Of a stretch of 64,000 nucleotides of DNA, positions 37,006-47,499 are shown one piece after another (within the stretch, counting starts at the first letter, position 1; every line of letters starts with the position of its first letter). The notes under the pieces are model-generated. The model made no database searches, was not told the origin of the DNA, and worked only from the letters and a program-made list of their open reading frames with translations. This stretch comes from Cavia porcellus (taxonomy: Eukaryota > Chordata > Mammalia > Rodentia > Caviidae), in contig NW_026947490.1 of NCBI RefSeq assembly GCF_034190915.1, positions 65,957,494 to 66,021,493 on the forward strand. The letters are read 5' to 3'. A program made the translations under genes and the position numbers.

Positions 37006-37276
37006 AATTAGTCCATTATCTTTAAATGTAGCCTCACACAAAGTCTCAGGACATGGGCAAAATACAAACGTATTCTTTGATAGAATGTAACAAATCATTT
37101 TTAGTTCCATTCCCAATAGAGTTCCGATTCTCATCGGAAACTTCATAAGCCCAGACTTTACTGTACACATTCTTTTAAGACTTCTCTAGCCTAATCTGTA
37201 AACCTTTCCAAATTCCTCCCACAAATTAGTTTCAGTATTTCTAAATCACATGGTCAAGTATACTCCTGGCACCAGC

Positions 37277-37293
37277 CCCACTCTTGGTACCAA
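37277..37293 (-). promoter_or_regulatory. Retroviral-type primer-binding site (tRNA-Leu-like)
   Basis: On the minus strand TGGTACCAAGAGTGGGG lies a few bases inside the 5' LTR. It resembles the Leu-tRNA-complementary PBS of ERVL/MaLR elements. Confidence 0.55.
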
Positions 37294-37639
37294 GTTTCTA
37301 TATTAGTCAGTTTTTCTTTATTGGGACAAAATGTCTGATACGTACAACATGATGAGAAAGAAGATTTGCCTTAGTTCACAGTTTCAGAGATTTCAGTCTG
37401 TAATCAGCTGGCCCCAAGGCAGAAATACCTTGGCAGATGACATGGTGAAAGAAGGATGCCTACCTTATGGCAGCCAGGAAGCAGAGAGATAGGGAGGAAG
37501 GAGCCAAGGACCAGATACAGTCCTCAAGACCACACCCCTCAGACTCAAGTAGACACTCATAAGTGTGCTTTACTAATCTAGGTAGCTCTCAATCCAGCCT
37601 AATTGACAATCAACATTTAGCCATCACACAGATATACAA

Positions 37640-38085
37640 GGTTAGACTCTTTCTTAGTTACTTTTCTCATTGCTGAAACAAAAGACCTGATAGCCAAAGT
37701 TAAAGGAAGAAGGTTTATTTCGGCTCATGGTTTGTAGTGATTCATAATCAGCAGGCTGCAAGGCAGGGTCCCATGACAGAGGGGTGTCACTCAAGAGGCA
37801 ATAGCACACCAAAAGCAAGCAGAAAACTGTAGCAGCCGCCCTCTTTCAGTCCTTTTGCATTCTGTCCAGTTTGAAAGCCTATTTACTGATTGATGCTACC
37901 AACACCTGGGGTGGGGCACCCTTAATCCCAGTGTCATATTCATAATCCTAGCATCACACATCCTAGATTCAGCCCTCTCTGAAAAGCCCCACCTGTGACC
38001 ACATGAGGCTTCTGGGGAACATCTGGTTACAAGCCGTAACGGGCTCCAACAGGCCTCAGGTCACAACATCTTTGGCAACAGGTAA
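37640..38085 (-). mobile_element. Second antisense LTR, related to MaLR-like group
   Basis: CTTAGTTACTTTTCTCATTG, AAGGTTTATTTCGGCTCATG and a right end at about 38085. Its left end is the reverse complement of the 'GTAACTAAGA' end of the sense LTRs at 26060 and 62697. Confidence 0.55.
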
Positions 38086-38205
38086 TACATAATCTTGTTT
38101 CATGCATCATTTCTGCTTAAAGACACATTATTGGTTGTATATTGCAGATTCATTAATATGGAAATCACATAACACAACTTGTACCTGAGCAAAAGTCATC
38201 TCACT

Positions 38206-38308
38206 GGGGCTGGGGATTTAGCTCAGCAGCATAAGTGCCTGCCTTGCAAGCAGGCAATCGTGAGTTCGATCCCCGGTACCGATAAAAAGGAAAAAGACAA
38301 AAAAAAAA
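38206..38308 (+). mobile_element. Young ID-like SINE with 14-bp target-site duplication
   Basis: GGGGCTGGGGATTTAGCTCA to GATAAAAAGGAAAAAGAC and an A-run. AAAAGTCATCTCAC occurs at 38191-38204 and 38309-38322. Confidence 0.94.
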
Positions 38309-38324
38309 AAAAGTCATCTCACAT

Positions 38325-40570
38325 ACATATTTTTTCAGTGCAGCGTGTCATAGACATCTTGTGCTTAGGAACAACAGGTAACACTTCACCATTTTTTTGA
38401 AGGCCATTCTAAGTGGTAAAATCACCAAGAGAAAGCCCAAAAATTTATAAAATATAGCACTAAGTAGACCATCAAAGGAGTCTCTTATTTACAGTGTGAG
38501 AGTTAAAATAAGCAAGAAACCGGAGTACCTCCTGGTCACCTGGAAATGGTACATGTCAGGTGGCTTAGATTTGTCTCTGCTCTGTACTGTCCATAAGTGA
38601 CCATGGCAAATAAATTTTAGCAATAGCCAGATTTGCAAATAGAACATATTTGAATTTTAAAATCCAAGTTATATGAGTTTACATACACCCTTTTTAAAAC
38701 ACAAAACTCTCAAGATGATTTGCAGAATAAAATTCTTTTGGGCAACATTAACTCAGATACAATCAATGTTTTTTGAGCATTAGTCATTATTATAAATTTC
38801 AAATTAACAAAATAGTAAATGTGTTACTGAAAATGAGCACAACTTCTTGGCTTAGTACAAGCTACAAAGAAAACTATTATTGTTAAGTTGATCAGCTCCT
38901 CAGCCTTCACATGTAATGTACGGTAGCAAGGAAAAGCACTGTAATTTGATGCTTTGCTTTTAATGGTTAGCATTGCTTTGTGACCTTATTACTGAGGGAA
39001 AAAATTGTTCATTACATATTACCAAAATATTATGTTTCCAAATATGTGAAATTCATATGGAAACATTTTGATCTTAACAAGTAGTATAACTGCTGTTCTT
39101 GGACTTTTGGTACCATTTCATGCTGCAGAACAAGTACAAATTGACATTTTCAAGATGGTTTTGGTTAACTCCTTAATGTTGGAAATTGGAACTTTCCGAT
39201 GTAATAACTTCTGCAAAATACCACGGTGTGTTATTAGTACTGTATGCTGCTGACAGAAGAATAAATGAAAAACACACATATCTGCAGCCATATCCTTGTA
39301 GAACAGAATAGAAACTAAAGCTTATCAAGTAGACTGTTCTTAGAAGTTATTTTATTTTGGAGTAAAGTATTAGAGTTTAAAATATTCTTATTAGTAAATT
39401 CAGATTGAGAGTAATTTTTTGTGTGAAATGACTATGTTTCCACTAATACTTAAAAAGTGACTGGCAATCTAACAGTTTACAGGGGTTTGTGCCAGCGTCA
39501 GTGCAACTATTTGGCACATAATTTCTCAGAAATTCGAATTACCCATGTAAATATATTTCATAGCATTACATTTCACTTTGTCAGAACCCCTGCTGCCTTT
39601 ATATCATTAACATAAATGCAGGTGCAAATAGCATTTATGTACTGTGATAGAAAGCAGTTGGAAGCATTTCACTGTGGGACACAACACTTTCAGATTGTGT
39701 ACATCTGTTCAAATAATGTATCCCGCCCCAGTGACATGAACACAAGGATGGAAACATCTGCCCCTGAGACCATTTGCCATATAGCAGATGCTTACATCTT
39801 TCTTTATGCAGATGGTTGGTGTGATGAATGAGTGAGAATAAAAAACCATGTTGTTTGACAGAGATGTTTAGGATGTTATGCAAGCAAAAATATAGGGTTG
39901 GCAGTTTTGTTTTAAAGGTGCAGTATTAAAAGAAATAGAAATCCATAAATCTCTTCATGGTTTTAATAGTCAACATATTTTTCTTGTCTTTAAATTAATT
40001 AGCATTGAATTCCTAAAAATGGTTAGGGAAACTCAATATTCAGCTTATTCAAGTGAGTACCTTAGAATTATTTAGCTTTTGATAAAATAACTTATAATTA
40101 TTTTAAATGTTTTTCTAAATTCTTTTAATAAGGTTCTTTGTTATTTGAAAGTATTATACACCGCAAAGAGACTCTTGTGATAACATTTTTTAAAGTGGGG
40201 AAAATACAAGTGTCATCAGTTGAGTATAGTTTATGAGATGTTCCATGAATATCTATTCAAATTAAGTAAAATAAGTTGCTGAAGCATTATATAGTTATAA
40301 AATATTTGTCAAGTATTTTATTATTTAATCTGTGTTTTAGCTAAGTAGTGATATTTTAATAATTATATTTTATTAAGATGAATTGCTTTTTCACATTTCG
40401 CTATCAAAATTCTCCTTTTGACTTGCCATATTGCATTCAATGCAAAGAAGCAAAGATGAACATAATAAAAACCTTTAAAAAGACAAAAAATTTCCAAGTT
40501 TGGCTTCTGTTCTCATTCAAATGTGCAGGCATATAGAGTCTAGAAGAAGATGAGCCACAGCATTTCACTT
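38325..40570. other. No gene; 2.2 kb of unique A/T-rich intron
   Basis: No repeat is recognised. The part around 39480-39850 is less A/T-biased and could be a conserved non-coding element, but this cannot be judged from one sequence. Confidence 0.4.
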
Positions 40571-40575
40571 AACAA

Positions 40576-41063
40576 AGTGGTTCTCAACCTTCTTGGTCTG
40601 GGAACCCCTGTACACTCTTAAAAACTTACTGAGTACTCTAAGGACAGTTTCTGCAGGCTGTTTCTGTGCTTATTAGTGGTTATAAGCAGGAAAATATTCA
40701 TACATTCATCCTCTTTATCATATTCCTGTGGGCATGGGAAGTGTGCCATGAGTCTGAACCATTTCGGTATATAGATTCATGAAAAGGCAAGTACCCAAGA
40801 ACTAAGGTTTAATATCACTGAGATTCTGTACTGATTTTTGTGGTGCTATTGCAACAGTGTGTTGGTGAATAATAGGGCTTCTGGGACATTTGTCGTTGCT
40901 GCCTCAGCTCAGGTCAAAGCAGCAGAACTGTTCAATCTGCATCTCTTCTGTCCTGCCAGTGCGGTGTGCACAGATGTCAACACAGCTGCAAAGGCAAATG
41001 GAATATCAATATAATTTGGGATCCTCCCTAAATGCTGCAGAATTTACTTCTAGAAACACTGAT
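40576..41063 (+). mobile_element. Non-autonomous hAT (Charlie-like) DNA transposon
   Basis: Left end AAGTGGTTCTCAACCTTCTT (canonical hAT CAGTGGTTCTCAACC-type end), then GGGAACCCCTGTACACTCTT and AAAAACTTACTGAGTACTCT. The right end TCTAGAAACACTG is a decayed inverted repeat. Confidence 0.6.
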
Positions 41064-41064
41064 C

Positions 41065-42120
41065 TAGGCTAATCCTCCTTTGCTAAAAGGAGGAAATCAA
41101 GTCATAAGGATTAACATGTTCACAATGAGGTTGTAATTTGTATTCCTCACTGCCGGGTAGCTCTGATTTAATTTTATTAGGAAAAAGACCTATAAAAGTG
41201 ATTAGTACCATTTGTACCACCAGTGGTACAAAACCACACAATGGGGCAGTCGTGCATGCACCATCAATGGTTTAAGCTTGCAGAACAGGTTAAAGGTTAT
41301 TATCTTGTGAAGACTTGTTCTAATAATAAATGGAAGAACTGAAGACAAACAAACTCCTGGTCCCTGTCTTACATGTAATGTCATTTGCTGTTTTGTTTCT
41401 TAGAGAGCCCTCTCTCCATCCCAGAAAAGAAAAATTCCCCCCATCAAAACATGGATCTATGTATCCTAGTGTTTTCAGGTTTACTGAAAGTACAGGACTT
41501 GTCAAATGAGGAATTTAGAAAGTCTTTTCACATTTTTCTTCCAGTCCTGATGTTCTTCAGTGTCCTCTGTTTTCAAAGCAAGTGGTATGGGATTAGGAAA
41601 TATCTAAGAAATTTGTATTTTTTTAAATAATAAAAGACCTTAGTGTTTTTTTTTAATTTATTTCTGATCATCAGAAAAACAAACCAACCACAACTTTGTC
41701 TGCTTTACAATGTCAAGGAGCTTATTTATTTTTGCTTTTTAAAGTTGCATTCTGTTGTCAGCCTAGATTGGTTCCCAGAAGCTGTAGAAGAAAACCCCGT
41801 GACTCAGTAGGCTGGCTTTCCAATGTCAGGGCTTTACAGATTGCTGAGTGTTGATTTCATTAGCTAGCTCCCCAACAGCCCTGCTGTAGATTCCTGTTAG
41901 AACACAGAAGCTTGCTCTCCCCAAAAGTTGCATTCCTAATGGAATCTTTATTTTCTTCACATTGAGTTGGATTGTGTGGCATTCACCAACCATTGGAGGA
42001 GACAAACATATAAAGAGATAAACTGCACAACTTACTAAGTTCAATGTGCTTAGAATAGAAAGAGAACAGCTTTTGTGCCAAAGATCTAAGTTCAAATTTA
42101 GCTCTGATCAGTATTGTGAG
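41065..42120. other. No gene; unique intron sequence
   Basis: Nothing recognisable is seen. Confidence 0.4.
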
Positions 42121-42124
42121 CTGC

Positions 42125-42560
42125 AAGAAATGTTCATTTTTCATTTTTTTAATTTTAAAGCAAATAAAACCAAGCAAAATGAAACAGAATAAAACTGATC
42201 AAAACATAAGTGACACAGGACTTCAAAACAATAAGAAATCAACAGTGGTTACCTCTTATTATCTTCAAAATATTTGCAGATACCTTCATATTTAGTAAAA
42301 ATGAAACAGAAGAGAGTAGAACCAATTAAAGCAAAGCAATTAATGTAATGAAGGACTTCAAAACAAGACAATAGTAAATTCAAAATGGCCACCATAATAT
42401 ATCCCATTATCTTTGAAATAGCTGCCCATGCTATCGGATATAATACCATCAAACAAAACAAAACAGAATAAAACCCAACCCAACAAAACAATAAAAATGA
42501 TACAGGACTTCAAAACAAGATAATAGGGAATTCACAGTGGCCACCACTTTCAGAAAGAGA
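42125..42560 (-). mobile_element. Antisense fragment of a HAL1-like 3'UTR with repeat units
   Basis: 'GGACTTCAAAACAA' recurs at 42218, 42353 and 42505 (spacing 135 and 152 bp). Each is followed by text such as AGTGGTTACCTCTTATTATC / ATGGCCACCATAATATATCC. The reverse complement of the HAL1 3'UTR units at 31240-31440 gives matching order: CAGGTCTTCAAGACC, GTCAACAATGGC, TCTTCAAAATAGCTGTCCA. So this looks like a related 3'UTR in the opposite orientation. Confidence 0.5.
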
Positions 42561-42704
42561 TGCCCCATAGATGCTACGTTGTGTATTGTCCTCTGAATAG
42601 ATGATCAGACCACCAGCTTTAGACCTGCAAGTCACTGAAACACTACAAGCGTTAAGCTGTATTTTACCTCAATAGCTATTAACATTGCAGACTGTGTTTC
42701 TCCA

Positions 42705-43290
42705 GATCAGCTTATGGCAGGGTGGGGGTGGAGACTGGCTCTTCTTGTTTCCCAGCCCACATTCTGGAAGGGGCTGGCATCTGGCTCTTCCTCTAGCATC
42801 CCATGCATGGCACTAATTCACAAGGAAGGCTTACTTCTTGGTGACTTCTTGTTCTCTGGCCTTACTGTCCATGAATGGCACCGACTCACAGGAAGAATCT
42901 GGGGTCTGGCTATCCCCTCGAGGCTTGCACATGGCACAGATTCACAGGGGAAGGGTTGCTTCTTGGTGACTTTTTGTTCTCTTCCCTCGAAGTCCATGAA
43001 TGGTGCTGATTCATGGTAAAAGGCTGGCATCTGGCTCTCCCTCCAGCAGCCCACCCATAACACTGATTTGCAGGGAGGGTTTGCCTCTTAGTGACTTCTT
43101 ACTCTCATCTTCCGCAGTCCACAAATGCCACTGACTCACAGGAAAAGGCTGAGGTCTTGTCCCCCAGTGGCCTGTGCATGGCATCAATTCACAGGGAGGC
43201 CTTGCTTCTTGGGAACTTCTTATCCTTTTCCCCCACAGTCTGCAAATGGTGCTGACTCACGAGAAAAGGCTGGCATCTCTTGTTTTTCAT
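42705..43290. repeat. Minisatellite, period about 121-125 bp, about 4.7 copies
   Basis: Landmarks recur regularly: TTGCTTCTTGGTGACTT-like text with TCTTG/TCTTA at 42836, 42961, 43086 and 43207 (spacing 125, 125, 121); GCACCGACTCACAGGAA / GCTGACTCACGAGAA; and GGCTGGCATCTGGCTC. Units differ by many substitutions, so it is not recent. It abuts the antisense HAL1-like fragment. Confidence 0.8.
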
Positions 43291-43601
43291 ATCCATACAC
43301 TACAAATGTTAATATCAAAATACTGATGGAGAATTAAGTTAAAATAATAGGCTGTGTACCCAGTCAGACTCCTATTATTTTAGGCTTCTTAATTGAATTT
43401 CAGGATTCTAGAGGTTTGAGGCAACAATAGAAATCAGTAAACAAGATAGGGAGTACGTACATATATAAACACTACAATAACACATTTTCTCCAGAGGAGG
43501 AGACAGGGATGTAGCTGAAATTGGAGACAGAAGCCAAGGATTCTTCACTAGTTTAGTTTGCTTTGGTTTTCCTTGTGTGTATGTTTAAGAAAAGTATAGA
43601 A

Positions 43602-43826
43602 CAGTGATGGCAAACCTTTTAAAGACTGATCTCCCAAACTGTAGCCCAAAACCCACTTATTTGTCACAAAGTGCCAATACTGCAATTAAAGCTGAATACT
43701 GAGGTTTTAGTTCAGATAAAACAACTATTATCTAATGCTCGCTGCTGGGGCGACTTGGCTCACATGCCAGCAGAGAGGGCTCCGCATGCCTGCTGCAGGA
43801 CGTGTATACTAGGCCCACCACCACTG
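43602..43826. mobile_element. Short non-autonomous hAT-like element
   Basis: It starts CAGTGATGGCAAACCTTTTA and ends AGGCCCACCACCACTG; the ends are imperfect inverted repeats (CAGTGATGGCAAACCT against CAGTGGTGGTGGGCCT). An internal CAGCAGAGAGGGCTCC motif is typical of this type of element. Confidence 0.6.
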
Positions 43827-44070
43827 GCACCAGAAGAAGCAAAACAGTAGTGTGGAGGCTGAGTGGTTGGCTCATTTAGAGAATAAATACTGTGTTGTGT
43901 GGCTACCATTTGCTAGTGTAGGACTAAAGTCCTGGCAGTGAATAAAGTACATTTGTACTTTCAAATTATGAACTATTGATATAAAAGCTGAAACATAGAA
44001 AAACCTGCTATAAAAAATTGTGAATCAATGTGAACTGAAGACAAATCATAATGAAAATAGAGCAGAATTT

Positions 44071-44074
44071 TCTC

Positions 44075-44128
<54 letters not shown>

Positions 44129-44197
44129 CATTGCTAGAGATTGAATCCTAGCTGGCATATGCTGAGCAAGCTGTAGTCAGTTACATCACCCCTAAGG
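44071..44197 (-). mobile_element. ID-like SINE fragment, antisense, with (TTTTC)n and long T-run tail
   Basis: TTTTC repeats and T-run (44071-44128), then CATTGCTAGAGATTGAATCC and a degenerate head ending about 44197. Confidence 0.6.
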
Positions 44198-44199
44198 CT

Positions 44200-44960
44200 A
44201 GGGGTAATAATTGACTTTGTAATTCTTCAGAAAAAAGGCAGACTCTTCCAGAGTGCCTCTTTTATATATAAAAAAACCTACTTTTGAAATTGCAATATAA
44301 AAATATCTTTGTGACTCCAGTCACTTGTTTTTAAAAATACTAGTGTTGCAGAGTCATGATCTTAACTACTTCAGTTTCATAATCATGTTCTGATCAAAAA
44401 CTAAAGCTCCCAACCTTGTGCACGCGTCTAGGTTTAATAGTCCTACCAACTGTACATTTGGGTGTTGGAACCTTGTCTTTCTGTTCATCCCAGTAACAGA
44501 AATACTTTCTTCACTATCATCCTGTTAGCCTCCCAGATATGTAACCACTGCCACTGCTAAAGATGTTGATTCTAGATTTGAAAAGAAGGGGCCTTTTTTC
44601 CTTGGTTGGTAGGAGATTTCTTGCCATGAGACTTTAATGTCACTCATGGCAGCTCTGTTGCAGGCAATATCTCCATGCCCACCAGTGCTGTGGAAAAACA
44701 GCGGACTTGCAAACATTGGACTCTCCTAGGAAGACAGTGTGCATAAGTATTTGTTATGGGCAGCAGGCTGTCAGATAAAGTGATCTGCGTTTACCAAGTT
44801 CAAGTTCAGTTGTCAAGGTCCAGATTGATAACTGAGTCAACTGAATGCAATTTCAATTATGTTAGAAACATAACAGCAAAAAGAATAACAAGAGAACAGG
44901 GTTAATACATTTCAGAAGTTTCCCTTGGTCTTGCTTATTGCCCTTGGGAGACCACTGGTT
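44200..44960. other. No gene; unique intron sequence
   Basis: Nothing recognisable is seen before the inverted repeat at 44968. Confidence 0.4.
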
Positions 44961-44967
44961 TCTCCTT

Positions 44968-45018
44968 CATTTTACACACCTGAGTGACTGAATAACAGTC
45001 ACTCAGGTGTGTAAAATG
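44968..45018. repeat. Perfect 23-bp inverted repeat with 5-nt spacer
   Basis: Left arm 44968-44990 (starts CATTTTACACACC, ends GAGTGACTG), spacer AATAA (44991-44995), right arm 44996-45018 (CAGTCACTC...GTAAAATG) are exact reverse complements over all 23 positions. A transcript through it would form a stable hairpin. Confidence 0.95.
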
Positions 45019-45299
45019 CCAATACTATATAATAATGAATACAATTTTGTGTGTACTACAGATTATTTCTCAAAAAGAAAAACAACTTATCATTCTAAAT
45101 ATATTAAATGCAAAAAAGTTTCATGTAGTTTTCAAATGTTTTCATCAAAAGCATTTGAAATAAAGAACAATTCCTTTCAAAAATAAGAATAAATACAATT
45201 TGAAGTAAAAAAGAAACTAGTTGAATTATACATTAGTAAAATGTATTTTAAATTGTATAACTTTTACAGTTAAAAATTATGATCTCAAAAGAATATATG

Positions 45300-45414
45300 G
45301 GGGCTGGGGATTTAGCTCAGTGGCATAAGCGCCTGCCTTGCAAGCAGGCAGTCGTGAGTTCGATCCCCGGTACCGATAAAAAGGAAAAAGACAAAAAAAA
45401 AAAAAAAAAAAAAA
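45300..45414 (+). mobile_element. Young ID-like SINE with 13-bp target-site duplication
   Basis: GGGGCTGGGGATTTAGCTCA, GATCCCCGGTACCGATAAAA and a long A-run. AAAAGAATATATG flanks both sides (45287-45299 and 45415-45427). Confidence 0.94.
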
Positions 45415-45429
45415 AAAAGAATATATGAA

Positions 45430-46310
45430 TTTAACCACATTGTATTTTTTTTCTTTTATTCTCATTAATGTTAAAGGTAATTGGCTTTTAAATTCTTCAT
45501 AATGAATACTAGTTTCTTCTCGCTTCATGGTATATTTCTATATCTGATTTATTAACTTTATGGACTATAAAGGTTCCTCTTTGGTTACCAACTTTTCTTT
45601 CTATATTCTACTGATGCTAAATATATTTCTTAGTGATATAATCAGCAAAATGTTAAGCCTACATTTGCCTGTCCTGTCCCATCCCCACTAGAAGAGCACA
45701 TGAAATTGGTTCTAAATTGAGAAATCCTGTGGCCATTGCTGTCACTGTCCTCCAGAGATGTGGCTGATGTCCCAGTGCCCACTCCAGGTGCTGTCCTTCA
45801 CAGAGCGCCGAGCTCTGACCTATTCTTCTCTCTCTGCACACAGACTAGAGTACTGTAGTAGCTTTCTTCCCTGCTAGCTTTAAGAGCAACAATTGGCCTC
45901 TCCACTGCTCAGTGTAAACAAAACCTAGGAGAGTCCCACAAAATAGCTCTGAAAGAGCTGCACATAGGTTAACATATTCCGCACTGAATTGTTAATCCAA
46001 TTAACACCTAGTCAGCTGATTTCCAGCGGGGGAGGAATGGCAGGGAGTAAGAGATCCTGGTGGGATGGGTCAGGTGTTGAAGGTGGTTGAGCTGCCAGAA
46101 TGGGTGTCATCGGAGTGAAAGGGGAAAGAGCAGTTTTACGAGCTCATTATTAACAAAGATGGCCACTTCTCCCTTTTCTTCCTTTACCTCATAAAAGAAG
46201 CATTGGCTTAAAGATTTGATAAGCACACAAGCTCTCTGCCTTTTATTGCCAGTGAAAATAAATATCAGAAATTTCATGCTTTAGAGAAACTGGAAAACTA
46301 ATGTCTACTG
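45430..46310. other. No gene; unique intron sequence
   Basis: No repeat is recognised with confidence. A possible weak L2 trace lies near 45660-45840. Confidence 0.4.
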
Positions 46311-46314
46311 AGCA

Positions 46315-46500
46315 TCTGACCTGGTAGGAACTACCCTGCCACTTTTGTGGATATTGTTCCTTTTAATCCTGATATGATCCCTGGTACACTAGTATTATCC
46401 CTATTTCACGGAAGACATGGGCACAGAGAATGACTTGAGAAGTGCATGATAGTGTCTGATATTGAAGCCAAATCTGTCTGAGCCCCAGACCCCATGTTGT
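46315..46500 (-). mobile_element. MIR SINE, antisense
   Basis: TGTTCCTTTTAATCCTGATA, TTATCCCTATTTCACGGAAG and GCACAGAGAATGACTTGAGA match the reverse strand of MIR. Confidence 0.75.
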
Positions 46501-46559
46501 TCTATGGGACGGTGGCCACAGCTGTGCATGGTAGCTTACAGTCTGCAGGGAAAGAGCCT

Positions 46560-46715
46560 GTTTTGTCAAGTGGGCCAGAGTTTGAGTCCAGCACTGTTGC
46601 TAACCAGCTTGGAAATTTTTTCTATAAAATGGACATATTCGTAATTCCCCACTCAGGTCACTGTGGGGATCAAATGAAGTAATGCATGTAAAGTACAGTA
46701 CCTGCCCCATAAACT
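46560..46715 (+). mobile_element. MIR SINE, sense
   Basis: TTCTATAAAATGGACATATT, GTGGGGATCAAATGAAGTAA and TGCATGTAAAGTACAGTACC match MIR 3' sequence. It forms an inverted pair with the copy just to its left. Confidence 0.7.
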
Positions 46716-46719
46716 ACAA

Positions 46720-47490
46720 CTTATCCTTAGGGTAATGTTTAAGAAGCTGTAGGCAAAGAAATTCAGCTGCTTGGAAAATAAGCCCTTTTCTTCAAGATAG
46801 ATGAGCCCTCAGAGGCCTATGTTCTGTGCAGGATGGCTGCTGGTTACCCTATTAAAAGGAGGGAAGGAGTTGCTAAGAGCATAATTCAGCAGAGAAGGAC
46901 AGGTGAGCCAAGGAGAATGAACCAAACTAGATGCAAGATACAAGATTTCCAGTTGGAAATGTGCTTACTTCCTTCGTAATGCCTTAAATTTCCTGAAAGG
47001 TGGGGCCTGAGATATGATGGTTCCAGAAGCTCTGAGTGCTATTGAGATGGAGACCAGAAATGATACTCAGCATCTTCAGTCCTTAAACAAAAGGGCACTT
47101 GTGCCTAATCCAGCTTGTTTTAAGGTGCATGCTGCTAGGGCAACCCACAGGACACTCTCACTGGCTCTGCCTGTTGCTGCAGCCCCTGGACAATGAGGGG
47201 CACAGCGAGGCCATGGCTAAGTGCCATGAGAGTCTTTTTAACAAAATAAAGTTGAGGTCTTTGGGTTATGAGACACATCTTTTATCCCAGACCTCTCAAG
47301 GTTTTAACCATATTTATTTTAACCAGAGACCATCCTGGCAAATACTTTGAACCCCTACTGGAATTTATTATTTGAAAACCAAGTGGGAAGGAGAAGAGAG
47401 ATGCCAGCAAATAAAATTTAGAACAAGGTTTTTCAGTTTAATAAACTTAAAACCTAAACAGTACCTAAAATTGTTGGCCCTGTACTGGTA
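46720..47490. other. No gene; unique intron sequence
   Basis: Nothing recognisable is seen. Confidence 0.4.
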
Positions 47491-47499
47491 GCTTTGGCA

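Larger units (their letters stand above)
35123..37628 (-). mobile_element. MaLR-type endogenous retrovirus-like provirus, antisense, both LTRs present
   Basis: Two similar LTRs, 35123-35438 (3' LTR) and 37301-37628 (5' LTR), share ATTAGT-start, GGGACAAAAT-CTGA, TCACAGTTTCA, AGCCAGGAA-type text and TTAGCCATCACA ends. Between them is an internal region (35439-37300) that follows the layout of the MaLR internal sequence, non-coding or with dead frames. Next to the 5' LTR a Leu-type primer-binding site is visible (minus strand TGGTACCAAGAGTGGGG, about 37277-37293). An L1 3'UTR is inserted at 36634-37005. MaLRs are old, replication-dead elements dependent on ERVL. Confidence 0.75.

Noticed and set aside
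42714..43019. 101-codon open frame in the minisatellite
   Set aside because: The apparent repeats in the peptide come from the 125-bp tandem DNA repeat.
44968..45018. miRNA precursor
   Set aside because: Arms are perfectly paired but total length is only 51 nt with a 5-nt loop, shorter than usual precursors; kept as an inverted repeat only.
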